Notes under the pieces: generated by a model
Database searches by the model: none
What the model was told of the DNA's origin: nothing
What the model saw: the letters and a program-made list of their open reading frames with translations, nothing else
From: Polaribacter huanghezhanensis
GTDB lineage: Bacteria > Bacteroidota > Bacteroidia > Flavobacteriales > Flavobacteriaceae
DNA: 64,000 nt
Assembly (NCBI RefSeq): GCF_030444335.1
Contig: NZ_CP128595.1
Coordinates: 2,060,501-2,124,500, forward strand
Direction: 5' to 3'
Shown: in pieces, positions 8,690 through 17,529 of the stretch
Numbering within the stretch: the first letter of the stretch is position 1
Layout: every line of letters starts with the position of its first letter
Program-made: the position numbers and the translations under genes

Positions 8690-9469
8690 ATGAAAACTAT
8701 TTTAAGATTGACAATTTGCGGACTCATACTACTAAATTCATCTTTAGCAAGTTGTCAATCTAAAATGGTATCCATCAAAGGAGGAAAATATATTCCTTTA
8801 TATGGAAGAGATTCAATGAAGGTTTCTATTGCTGATTTTCTGATGGATGTATATCCTGTTACAAATGAAGAATATTTAAAATTTGTAAAAGAACATCCCA
8901 AATGGAGAAGGTTTAAAGTACTTCGCCTTTTTGCAGATAAACGATATTTATCTAGTTGGAAAAATGATACGGAACTTGGTGAAAAGCAAAAATTAAAATC
9001 TCCAATAACAGATGTATCTTGGTTTGCTGCAAATGATTATTGTAAAAGTCAGGGTAAAAGATTACCCACTGTTGATGAATGGGAATATGTAGCAATGGCA
9101 AATAAAAAAATACCAGATGCTAGAAAAATTGAATCCTATAATAAATTTATTTTAGGGTGGTACGAGAAACCAAGAACCTTTGACAATGTGATCGGTTCTA
9201 CCTTTAAAAATTACTGGAGAGTATATGATTTACACGGTTTGGTTTGGGAATGGACATCAGATTTTAATTCGGTTTTAATCACAGGAGAATCTAGAAAAGG
9301 AGGAGATAAAGATAGCGAGTTGTTTTGTGGAAGCGCAGCTATAAATGCAACAGATTTAATGAATTATGCAGCCTTTATGCGCTATGCCATTCGAGGTAGT
9401 TTAAAAGCAAAATACACGATGAAAAACTTAGGTTTTAGATGTGTAAAAGATGTTAAAAAATCAATATAA
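8690..9469 (+). CDS. SUMF1/FGE-sulfatase-domain lipoprotein
   Basis: The 259-residue protein has a lipoprotein signal (LASC, Cys22) and then an FGE/SUMF1-like domain: MVSIKGGKYIP, FLMDVYPVTNEEYLKFVKEH, PITDVSWFAANDYCKSQGKR, LPTVDEWEYVA, LHGLVWEWTSDF and LGFRCVKD. The formylglycine-generating cysteine pair of true FGE is not obvious in the usual place; the nearest is LFCGSAA. A copper- or ligand-binding accessory role beside NirK is therefore more plausible than sulfatase maturation (inference). It lies 6 bases after nirK and shares one base (TAATG) with the SCO gene. Confidence 0.8.
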   Translation: MKTILRLTICGLILLNSSLASCQSKMVSIKGGKYIPLYGRDSMKVSIADFLMDVYPVTNEEYLKFVKEHPKWRRFKVLRLFADKRYLSSWKNDTELGEKQKLKSPITDVSWFAANDYCKSQGKRLPTVDEWEYVAMANKKIPDARKIESYNKFILGWYEKPRTFDNVIGSTFKNYWRVYDLHGLVWEWTSDFNSVLITGESRKGGDKDSELFCGSAAINATDLMNYAAFMRYAIRGSLKAKYTMKNLGFRCVKDVKKSI

Positions 9470-10191
9470 TGAAAACAACAAAATATGTTTTACTACTATT
9501 TGTAGTAGTACTATCATTTGGTTCTTGTAAAGAATCAGTGAAAAAAGAAACTGAAAAAATTGCATATCAATGTCCGATGAAATGTGAAGGAGAGAAAACC
9601 TATCACAAAGAAGGAAAATGTCCTGTTTGTAATATGAAGTTGAGACCAATTTCTGCAACAACAAAAGTACTTGTTGATGCTACTACAATCTCTGAAAATT
9701 CTATTTTTAATTTAACGACAACATGGAATACACAAGATGCAAAAAGCATTGAGTTAAAAGAGTTAAAAGGAAAAGCATTGGTAATGGTCATGATTTATAC
9801 AACCTGTAAAGCAGCGTGTCCAAGATTGGTTGCTGATATGCGAAATATTGCTAAAGAAATTCCAGAAGAATATATTAACAAAGTGCAATATGTATTTGTT
9901 AGTATTGATCCAAAGAATGATACACCTAAAGTATTAAAAGAGTTTGCAAAAAAGAATTATATGGATGCTGATAATTATACCTTTTTACAAGGAACTGAAA
10001 GCGGAGTTAGAGAATTTGCAAATGTATTAGCAGTAAAATACAAAGAAATTTCTCCATTAGATTTTTCGCATTCAAACATAATAAGTGTTTTTAATCCGAA
10101 GGGAGAATTGATTCATCAACAAGAAGGTTTAGGAGTTGATAATAAAGAAACAATAGCAAACATTATTGGTATTGCTAAAAATGATTTTTAA
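9469..10191 (+). CDS. SCO-family copper chaperone with N-terminal metal-binding domain
   Basis: A 240-residue lipoprotein (FGSC, Cys20). Residues 33-60 form a heavy-metal-binding segment, YQCPMKCEGEKTYHKEGKCP followed by VCNMKLRP, of the type found in copper efflux proteins. Residues 85-240 are a thioredoxin-like SCO1/SenC domain with the copper ligands Cys113 and Cys117 (TTCKAACPRL) and His in DFSHSN. Its start codon overlaps the stop of the previous gene. In context it probably delivers copper to NirK. Confidence 0.88.
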   Translation: MKTTKYVLLLFVVVLSFGSCKESVKKETEKIAYQCPMKCEGEKTYHKEGKCPVCNMKLRPISATTKVLVDATTISENSIFNLTTTWNTQDAKSIELKELKGKALVMVMIYTTCKAACPRLVADMRNIAKEIPEEYINKVQYVFVSIDPKNDTPKVLKEFAKKNYMDADNYTFLQGTESGVREFANVLAVKYKEISPLDFSHSNIISVFNPKGELIHQQEGLGVDNKETIANIIGIAKNDF

Positions 10192-10192
10192 A

Positions 10193-11446
10193 ATGAAAAA
10201 GACAATTTATATTTCGCTCATAGCGTTAATTTTTTCGACAATAATTACAGCACAACAAGTTGATTTTTCGGCAGAATTAAGACCTCGATATGAAAATAAA
10301 CACGGGTATCAAACTTTATTGAAATCAGGTGAAAAAGGTGCAAGTTTTGTATCGCAAAGAACAAGATTGAATTTAAATTATCAGCAAGACAACTTTAAAG
10401 TTAGAATTTCCTTACAAAACGTTCGTGTTTGGGGAGATGTAGGAACTTTATCGGCTCAAGATAATTTAAATTCATTTCATGAAGCTTGGGCACAATTTTC
10501 TGTGGCAGATTCTTTTGATTTAAAATTAGGAAGACAAGAAATTATCTATGACGATAGTAGAATTTTTGGAAATGTTGGTTGGACACAACAAGGGAGAAGT
10601 CATGATGCAATTATCGCAAAATTTAAAACATCAGAAAACGGGAAATTAGATGTTGGTTTTGCTTTAAATAATGATTCACAAGCTGGAGTAAAAAGTGTGT
10701 ATAGCAATGTTGCTGGATACAAAACATTTCAATATTTGTGGTATCACACAAAAATGAACAATCTCGGAATTAGCGTTTTGGCTTTAAATATCGGAATTGA
10801 ATATGTAGCTGCAAATAATGAAACGGATATTAATTATTCCCAAACATTTGGACCAAGAGTAACGTACAAAAAGAACAATCTAGCGTTTGATGCTGCTGTA
10901 TATTTACAAACAGGAAAAGTAATTACAAATACACTTTCTGCAAGTTATTACGCAGCCAATGTCAATTTAAAAGCAACACATACATTTAATGTTGGAGTTG
11001 GGTTTGAGTATTTATCAGGAAAAGACACTAACGATACAAGTACCAATTTAAAATCGTTCAATCCAATATTTGGTACAAACCATAAATTTAACGGTTGGAT
11101 GGATTATTTTTATGTAGGAAATCATATCAATTCTGTTGGTTTGATAGATATAAATGCGGTAATTTCTTACTCGAAAGATAAATTTTCTACAAAATTAGTT
11201 CCACATTTATTTAAATCTGCAGCAAATATTTATAGCGGAAACCAAAAAATAAAAAATAGTTTAGGTACAGAAATTGATTTTACTTTAGGGTATAAAGTAG
11301 CTAAGAATATTCAGTTTAACGCTGGATATTCACAAATGTTTGGAACAACTTCTTTAGAAGCATTAAAAGGGGGTTTAAGTAATAAAACCAACTCATGGGC
11401 TTGGTTTATGCTTACATTTAAACCGACGTTTTATACATCAAATTAG
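10193..11446 (+). CDS. alginate-export-family outer membrane porin
   Basis: The start is the ATG at 10193, giving MKKTIYISLIALIFSTIITA as signal peptide; an upstream TTG is in frame but lies inside the SCO gene. The mature part alternates polar and aromatic residues as in a beta-barrel and contains RNVRVWG-like and 'FDLKLGRQEIIYDDSRIFGNVGW' motifs that recall the alginate export (AlgE-like) family. It ends in an aromatic strand. It is probably a porin for anions or small solutes, co-transcribed with the nirK genes and closed by a strong terminator. Confidence 0.78.
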   Translation: MKKTIYISLIALIFSTIITAQQVDFSAELRPRYENKHGYQTLLKSGEKGASFVSQRTRLNLNYQQDNFKVRISLQNVRVWGDVGTLSAQDNLNSFHEAWAQFSVADSFDLKLGRQEIIYDDSRIFGNVGWTQQGRSHDAIIAKFKTSENGKLDVGFALNNDSQAGVKSVYSNVAGYKTFQYLWYHTKMNNLGISVLALNIGIEYVAANNETDINYSQTFGPRVTYKKNNLAFDAAVYLQTGKVITNTLSASYYAANVNLKATHTFNVGVGFEYLSGKDTNDTSTNLKSFNPIFGTNHKFNGWMDYFYVGNHINSVGLIDINAVISYSKDKFSTKLVPHLFKSAANIYSGNQKIKNSLGTEIDFTLGYKVAKNIQFNAGYSQMFGTTSLEALKGGLSNKTNSWAWFMLTFKPTFYTSN

Positions 11447-11462
11447 TTTTTTTAGTTAACGG

Positions 11463-11502
11463 AAAAGCCTCTTTAAGAAGTATATGAAAAAGAGGCTTTT
11501 TT
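11463..11502 (+). terminator. intrinsic terminator of the nirK gene cluster
   Basis: AAAAGCCTCTTT and AAAGAGGCTTTTTT form a GC-containing stem followed by a T-run, 17 bases after the porin stop codon. Confidence 0.9.
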
Positions 11503-11557
11503 ATATTTTAAAAAGCATAAATACATAGTACTAATATAAATTAAATTAAATTAAATA

Positions 11558-13354
11558 ATGAAAAATAGACACTCGTTTCATATTCCTGTAATGGGAATAG
11601 GATTTACAATAGATTCGCCTTTAAAAGTAGCACAATACGGTATTGATTCTGTTATTTCTTTGGTTGATGATATTTTGCTAGAAAAATTACGAAAATTTTA
11701 TAGTGAAAAATTTGAAATTCCGTATAAAGAGATATCTGATAAAGTAGAAGATTTTAGAGCAAAGAGAATTACATCTTATTTAAATTTAATCCATGAACAA
11801 ACAGAGAAAAAATTCAATCAACTAAAAAATATAACTTCAGAAAAAAGCAAAGCTTTAAAAGAATATATTGCTATGTTGCCAGAATATTCTACTTTAAAAA
11901 AAGAATTTGTAAAATTAACCGAAAGTGGTGTTGATTTTTCAAAGTTAAAAGATTGGGCTAATAAAAATTTAACAATGGGAAGTATTGATGTAAATATAAT
12001 GACCAAAGTTGATAAAGGAAATTATTTAAATAAAGAATTATTACCAGTAGAATATAACGATGCTCACGCAGCTTTAAGAGGCTACTCTAATAGTAATTTA
12101 ACTTCTTCATTAGTTCTTTCGGCAGGAATGAACCCGAGATTGTATTCATATATCAGTAATTTTGATGATTTTTTTCCTGATGAAAACGGAAATATTAAAA
12201 AGAAAATCATTTTAAAAGTAAGCGATTATAGATCTGCTTTTATACAAGGTAAATTTTTAGCTAAAAAAGGATTATGGGTTTCAGAATACAGGATTGAATC
12301 TGGATTAAATTGTGGCGGTCATGCTTTTGCTACTGATGGTTTTTTATTGGGACCAGTTTTAAATAAATTCAAAGAAAATAAAGAAGTTTTAAAAAGTCAA
12401 ATCCATACATTATTAATTGATGCTCTTAAAGAAACAAACAGAATTGCACCAACAAAAGAGCTAACCTTAAAAATAACAACACAAGGTGGTGTTGGTACAG
12501 AAGAAGAACACTCTTTTTTAATTGATCATTACAAACTTGATTCAGTAGGCTGGGGAAGTCCATTTTTATTGGTTCCGGAAGCAACAAGTGTTGATGAAAA
12601 AACTATGGAAAAATTGACAAAAGCGAAAGAAGAAAATTTATATTTGAGTAATACTTCGCCATTAGGAGTTCCTTTTAATACACTTAAAGGAAATACAAAA
12701 GATTTTGAAAAACAACAATTTATTGATAAAGGAAGACCAGGAAGTTCGTGTCCAAATAAATTTATAGCATTAAATTATGAGTTCAAAGAAACAGGTTTGT
12801 GTACCGCTTCTAGAGAATATCAATATTTAAAACTAAAAGAATTAGATGCTTTAGAAATATCATCAAATGAAAAGGAACAAAAACACAATAAAATTATAGA
12901 AAAATCTTGTATTTGTGTTGGCTTAAGTACTTCTACGTTAATTTTAAATAAGATGAGCATCAAGAAAATAGGAGATGGTGTTTCTATTTGCCCTGGGCCA
13001 AATATGGCTTATTATGATAAAATAATGAGTTTACGAAACATTACAGATCATATTTATGGTAGAAAAAATGTACTGACAAGAACTGACAGACCAAATATGT
13101 TTATAAAAGAATTATCTCTTTATATTATACATTTACAAGAAAAAATGGAAAAAGTAAAAGCTACAATTGATAAAAAGCAGTTACGATATTTGTTGAAGTT
13201 TAAAAATAATTTAGAAGAAGGTATTCGTTATTATCATGAATTATTTTTAGATCAAAAACAATCTTTTATGGTTTGTAAAAAATCACTTTTAACAACATTA
13301 AAGATAGAGCAGAAGAAGCTTGTTTTATTAAGTGTTGAGATAGAAAATCTTTAG
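11558..13354 (+). CDS. uncharacterised 598-aa Cys-containing protein
   Basis: I recognise no named family. The product is soluble and has no signal peptide. It opens with SFHIPVMGIGFTIDSPLKVA and YGIDSVISLVDD, which reads like the first strands of a TIM barrel. A helical stretch spans residues 75-150. Cysteine-bearing motifs follow: GLNCGGHAF, GSSCPNKF, TGLCTASREY, KSCICVGLS and SICPGPNM. The spacing would allow an iron-sulfur cluster or a thiol active site. A coiled C-terminus ends the protein. It has its own leader after the nirK-cluster terminator and converges on purA, so a link to nitrite metabolism is only positional. Confidence 0.75.
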   Translation: MKNRHSFHIPVMGIGFTIDSPLKVAQYGIDSVISLVDDILLEKLRKFYSEKFEIPYKEISDKVEDFRAKRITSYLNLIHEQTEKKFNQLKNITSEKSKALKEYIAMLPEYSTLKKEFVKLTESGVDFSKLKDWANKNLTMGSIDVNIMTKVDKGNYLNKELLPVEYNDAHAALRGYSNSNLTSSLVLSAGMNPRLYSYISNFDDFFPDENGNIKKKIILKVSDYRSAFIQGKFLAKKGLWVSEYRIESGLNCGGHAFATDGFLLGPVLNKFKENKEVLKSQIHTLLIDALKETNRIAPTKELTLKITTQGGVGTEEEHSFLIDHYKLDSVGWGSPFLLVPEATSVDEKTMEKLTKAKEENLYLSNTSPLGVPFNTLKGNTKDFEKQQFIDKGRPGSSCPNKFIALNYEFKETGLCTASREYQYLKLKELDALEISSNEKEQKHNKIIEKSCICVGLSTSTLILNKMSIKKIGDGVSICPGPNMAYYDKIMSLRNITDHIYGRKNVLTRTDRPNMFIKELSLYIIHLQEKMEKVKATIDKKQLRYLLKFKNNLEEGIRYYHELFLDQKQSFMVCKKSLLTTLKIEQKKLVLLSVEIENL

Positions 13355-13370
13355 TACTTTCTTAAAATTA

Positions 13371-13406
13371 AAAAACATCTTTCAAAGTTTTGAAAGATGC
13401 TTTTTA
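13371..13406. terminator. bidirectional terminator
   Basis: CATCTTTCAAA (13376-13386) pairs with TTTGAAAGATG (13389-13399), flanked by an A-run on the left and a T-run on the right. It sits between the convergent 598-aa gene and purA and can serve both. Confidence 0.85.
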
Positions 13407-13429
13407 AATATATTTAATTTAGATAAAGA

Positions 13430-14701
13430 TTATCTAACAATCGTTTGTGTTCTATCTGGTCCAACTGAAACTACTTTAATCGGAATCTCTAATTCTTTTT
13501 CTAAGAATGCAATGTAATCATTCAACGCTTTCGGAAACTGGCTTTCGTCAGTCATTTGGGTTAAATCTTCTTTCCAACAAGCAAACTTTGTGTAGATTGG
13601 GCTAACATTTTCTGGTTCAATATTATAAGGAAAATGCGTAATTACTTCTCCTTTATATTTGTACGCTGTACAGACTTCTAAGCTATCAAATCCAGAAAGT
13701 ACATCACCTTTCATCATCATTAATTGGGTAACTCCATTTACTTGACAAGCATATTTTAAGGCCACTAAGTCTAACCAACCACAACGTCTTGGTCTTCCAG
13801 TTACAGCACCAAATTCTCTACCAACTTTGGCCATTTCTAATCCAACTTCATCAAATAATTCTGTCGGAAAAGGTCCAGAACCAACACGAGTAGTATATGC
13901 TTTGAAAATTCCGTAAACATCATTAATTTTATTAGGAGCAATTCCTAATCCAGTACAAGCACCAGAAGCTGTTGTATTAGAAGATGTTACAAACGGATAG
14001 GTTCCAAAATCAATATCTAATAAAGATCCTTGAGCCCCTTCTGCTAAGATGGTTTTTCCTGCTTTTAAAGCTTGATTTAGATATTCTTCACTATCTATGA
14101 ATTGCAATTCTTTTAAGCGTTCTACAGCAGCGTAAAATTCGGTTTCCATTTCTTGTAAATCGTACTGAACATCTACATTATAAAAGCTAATCATTGCCTC
14201 ATGTTTGTTGGCAAGATTTCTATATTTTTCTTTCCAGTTTGGCAATTCTAAATCACCAATTCTTATTCCGTTTCTACCCGTTTTATCCATATATGTTGGA
14301 CCAATTCCCTTTAATGTAGAACCAATTTTTGCTTTTCCTTTAGATGCTTCAGAAGCAGCATCTAACAAACGATGCGTTGGTAAAATAACGTGTGCTTTTC
14401 TAGAAATGATTAATTTTGATTTATAATCTAAATCAAATTTATCTAATCCGTCAAGTTCTTGTACAAAAACTACTGGATCAATAACAACTCCGTTCCCAAT
14501 TATATTTATAGATTTTTCATGAAAAATACCTGAAGGAATTGTTCTTAAAACATGTTTAATTCCATCAAATTCTAAAGTATGCCCTGCATTTGGTCCGCCT
14601 TGAAACCGTGCAATGATATCGTATTTAGAAGTAAGAACATCTACAATTTTTCCTTTTCCTTCGTCGCCCCATTGCAATCCTAGTAATAAATCTACTGCCA
14701 T
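13430..14701 (-). CDS. purA: adenylosuccinate synthase
   Basis: 423 residues, normal length. It converts IMP and aspartate to adenylosuccinate using GTP in AMP synthesis. Diagnostic segments: LLGLQWGDEGKGKIVDVL at the N-terminus (GTP P-loop and catalytic Asp), GGPNAGHTL with the catalytic His, the IGSTLKGIGPTYMDKTGR loop, EGAQGSLLDIDFGTYPFVTSS and TGRPRRCGW. It is followed upstream by a Fur-family gene only 30 bases away on the same strand, so the two may share a transcript. Confidence 0.97.
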   Translation of the reverse strand: MAVDLLLGLQWGDEGKGKIVDVLTSKYDIIARFQGGPNAGHTLEFDGIKHVLRTIPSGIFHEKSINIIGNGVVIDPVVFVQELDGLDKFDLDYKSKLIISRKAHVILPTHRLLDAASEASKGKAKIGSTLKGIGPTYMDKTGRNGIRIGDLELPNWKEKYRNLANKHEAMISFYNVDVQYDLQEMETEFYAAVERLKELQFIDSEEYLNQALKAGKTILAEGAQGSLLDIDFGTYPFVTSSNTTASGACTGLGIAPNKINDVYGIFKAYTTRVGSGPFPTELFDEVGLEMAKVGREFGAVTGRPRRCGWLDLVALKYACQVNGVTQLMMMKGDVLSGFDSLEVCTAYKYKGEVITHFPYNIEPENVSPIYTKFACWKEDLTQMTDESQFPKALNDYIAFLEKELEIPIKVVSVGPDRTQTIVR

Positions 14702-14731
14702 TCGTTGTTGTTAAGTGTGTTGTTGTTTTGT

Positions 14732-15178
14732 TTATTTAGTTTGTTTTTTTGTTCCGTAAAAGTAGAGAGAATGATTATGAATATCAATATCAAAAACTTC
14801 TTCTATGGTTTTTTTGATAACCTGAATTCTTGGATCGCAAAATTCTTTTACTTCTCCAGTATCCGTTAAAATTACATGATCGTGTTGTTTATCAAAATAA
14901 CTTTTTTCGTAATGCGCCATGCTTTGACCGCCAAATTGATGTTTTCTAACCAATCCACAATCTAAAAGTAAATCGATGGTATTGTATAAAGTGGCTCTTG
15001 AAACTCGATAATTTTTATTTTTCATTTTGATATATAAAGATTCTATATCAAAATGCTCTTCTAAATCATAAATCTCTTGAAGGATAGCATATCTTTCTGG
15101 AGTTTTTCTATGTTTTTTAGATTCTAAAAATGTAGTAAAAACATTCTTTACAATGTCTTGATTTTCTTTGGCACCCAT
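14732..15178 (-). CDS. Fur-family transcriptional regulator
   Basis: A 148-residue winged-helix protein. The DNA-recognition region is [20 protein letters not shown] (residues 57-76) and the metal-sensing part is [20 protein letters not shown]. The CxxC pairs that hold the structural zinc in many Fur proteins are absent; only one Cys remains in the C-terminal half (EFCDP). It could be an iron (Fur), zinc or peroxide (PerR) sensor and sequence does not decide. Its own -7 box TAAATTTG lies 22 bases upstream. Confidence 0.9.
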   Translation of the reverse strand: MGAKENQDIVKNVFTTFLESKKHRKTPERYAILQEIYDLEEHFDIESLYIKMKNKNYRVSRATLYNTIDLLLDCGLVRKHQFGGQSMAHYEKSYFDKQHDHVILTDTGEVKEFCDPRIQVIKKTIEEVFDIDIHNHSLYFYGTKKQTK

Positions 15179-15200
15179 TTTTCTGAATTTATCGAAGCAA

Positions 15201-15208
15201 CAAATTTA
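15201..15208 (-). promoter_or_regulatory. -7 promoter box for Fur-family gene
   Basis: TAAATTTG on the minus strand matches TAnnTTTG and ends 22 bases before the start codon. Confidence 0.5.
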
Positions 15209-15250
15209 AACTTATTTATCAATATAATTTATCTTTTTACAAAATGATAT

Positions 15251-17470
15251 CTACATTGTATTAACACGTTCTACTTTTTGGATGCCTTCTACTTTTTTTA
15301 TGCTTGCAATTAACTTTGTTAATTGTGTTTTGTTTTTAACGCTGATGGATAATTTTCCTTCAAAAACACCATGATCTCCAGATATATTTATGTTGTGTAT
15401 GTACACATCCATTGTGTTAGAAATGATACGTGTTAAGTTGTTAACAATTCCTTTTTTATCATTTCCGCTTACTTTTAAAATGGTTTTAAAATCTTGTTTA
15501 GAAGAATCTATCCAAGTTGCTTTTAACACGCGATAAGCATAGTTTGATTGCATTGATATTGCATTGGGACAATCTTTTTTATGAATTTTTATTCCGTCGT
15601 TAATGGTTAAAAATCCAAACACTTTATCACCAGGAATTGGGTTGCAACATTTAGAAAGTGTATAATCTAATTTTTCATCTTCGTTACCAAACACAAGCGC
15701 ATCATATTTGTTGCTAACTTCTTCTTTATCAAAACTTTCTTTACTTGGAGAACGTTTTAAACGATTCTTAAAAAAACTAATAAAAGCGTTGTTCTTTTGA
15801 CTTGCAAAAGCTTTTAATTGTTGATTGTCAATCGCGCCATTTCCGATTCTATAAAACAAATCAAAACTTGTTTTTAAAGAAAAATACGCTGCCATTTCGT
15901 TAATAACACGATCGTTTAAGGTAATTTTTAAATGACGTAATTTTCGTGTTAAAATGGCTTTTCCTTCTTCTGCAATTTTTTTTTCTTCTTCTTTTAGTGC
16001 CGTTTTAATTTTTGTTCTTGCTCTTGCAGTCATTACAAAATCTAACCATCTAACGTTTGGTTTATTTACAGCTGACGTTTGTACTTCTACTTGATCACCA
16101 CTTTTTAACTCGTAACTTAACGGCACTAATTTCCCGTTTACTTTAGCGCCTCTACATTTTAAACCAACATCTGTATGAATAGAAAAAGCAAAATCTAAAG
16201 CAGATGCGCCTTTTGGCAAGGATTTTAAATCTCCGAGCGGTGTAAAAACAAAAATCTCTTTAGAATATAGGTTTAACTTAAAATCTTCGACAAAATCTAC
16301 AGCATTAACAGTATGATGCTCTAACGTTTCTTTTAATTTGTTTAACCAAACATCTAAACCATTTTCCTTTTCATTTCCTTGCTTGTATTTAAAATGTGCC
16401 GCGTAGCCTTTTTCTGCAATCTCATCCATTCTTTCTGAACGGATTTGTACTTCTACCCATTTACTATCTGGCCCAATTACGGTAGTGTGTAAGGCTTCGT
16501 AGCCTGTAGATTTTGGTTGCGATATCCAATCTCTTAAACGAGAAGGATTTGGTTTGAAAAAGTCGGTAACAATCGAATAAATTTTCCAAGCATCAAACTT
16601 TTCATCATTTGAAATTGGTTTAAAAATAATACGAATTGCAAATTTATCGTATACTTCATCAAAAGAAACATTTTGAACTTTCATTTTTCTACGGATAGAA
16701 AAAATGGATTTACTTCTTCCTTTTATTTGGTATTCAAAGTCTTCTTTTTGCAATCCTTCGTGTAAAATTGCTTCGAAAGATTCTATGTATTTTTGTTGTT
16801 CTTCTTTGCTGTCTTTTATGTTGCTTAAAATATCAGCATACACTTCTGGTTCTGTATATTTTAAACCTAAATCTTCGAGTTCAGTTTTTATATTATACAA
16901 ACCCAATCTGTGTGCTAAAGGAGCGTAAATGTATAAGGTTTCTGATGCAATTTTAACTTGTTTGTATTCTGGCATCGAATCCATTGTTTGCATGTTGTGC
17001 AAACGATCTGCAATTTTTATTAGAATAACACGCACATCATCATTTAAAGTCAACAGCATTTTCCTGAAATTCTCTGCTTGTATAGAAGCATCTTGACTTT
17101 TATTTAAACGAGAAATTTTTGTCAATCCGCTAACAATTCGAGCAATTTTTTGACCAAACAAGCGTTCAATATCTTCAATGGTATAATAGGTGTCTTCTAC
17201 AACATCGTGCAATAAAGCCGCCGCAATTGAAGTTGCACCTAAACCAATTTCGTAGGCTACAATTTTTGCAACTGCAATTGGATGATAAATATAAGGTTCG
17301 CCCGTTTTTCTTCGTTGATCTGAATGTGCTTCTACAGCCAACTCAAAAGCAGCACGAATCATCTTTTTATCTTGCGCAGATAAAGTTTGATACGTTCCCT
17401 TTAAGAGATCCTTATATCGCTTAGAAATTTCTTTATTTTCTTCTTCTATGGTTGCCGTATACATCATCAT
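15251..17470 (-). CDS. bifunctional (p)ppGpp synthetase/hydrolase
   Basis: 739 residues, Rel/SpoT layout. An HD hydrolase domain (HPIAVAKIVAYEIGLG, ALLHDVVEDT, ADRLHNMQTM) spans about 50-200. The synthetase domain (RGRSKSIFSIRRKM-like segment, SQPKSTGYEALHTTVIGP) spans about 250-370. A TGS domain (FTPLGDLKSLPKGASALDFA) spans about 395-455. A CCNPIPGD zinc-finger region is followed by a C-terminal ACT domain. Both catalytic motifs look intact, so it can probably make and degrade the alarmone. It starts with three consecutive Met codons (17470, 17467, 17464), any of which may be used. Confidence 0.95.
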   Translation of the reverse strand: MMMYTATIEEENKEISKRYKDLLKGTYQTLSAQDKKMIRAAFELAVEAHSDQRRKTGEPYIYHPIAVAKIVAYEIGLGATSIAAALLHDVVEDTYYTIEDIERLFGQKIARIVSGLTKISRLNKSQDASIQAENFRKMLLTLNDDVRVILIKIADRLHNMQTMDSMPEYKQVKIASETLYIYAPLAHRLGLYNIKTELEDLGLKYTEPEVYADILSNIKDSKEEQQKYIESFEAILHEGLQKEDFEYQIKGRSKSIFSIRRKMKVQNVSFDEVYDKFAIRIIFKPISNDEKFDAWKIYSIVTDFFKPNPSRLRDWISQPKSTGYEALHTTVIGPDSKWVEVQIRSERMDEIAEKGYAAHFKYKQGNEKENGLDVWLNKLKETLEHHTVNAVDFVEDFKLNLYSKEIFVFTPLGDLKSLPKGASALDFAFSIHTDVGLKCRGAKVNGKLVPLSYELKSGDQVEVQTSAVNKPNVRWLDFVMTARARTKIKTALKEEEKKIAEEGKAILTRKLRHLKITLNDRVINEMAAYFSLKTSFDLFYRIGNGAIDNQQLKAFASQKNNAFISFFKNRLKRSPSKESFDKEEVSNKYDALVFGNEDEKLDYTLSKCCNPIPGDKVFGFLTINDGIKIHKKDCPNAISMQSNYAYRVLKATWIDSSKQDFKTILKVSGNDKKGIVNNLTRIISNTMDVYIHNINISGDHGVFEGKLSISVKNKTQLTKLIASIKKVEGIQKVERVNTM

Positions 17471-17529
17471 TTAAAAGTAAAACAAATAATGAATTGCGCA
17501 AAGTTTTTTTGCTATTTTGATGAGAAGAA

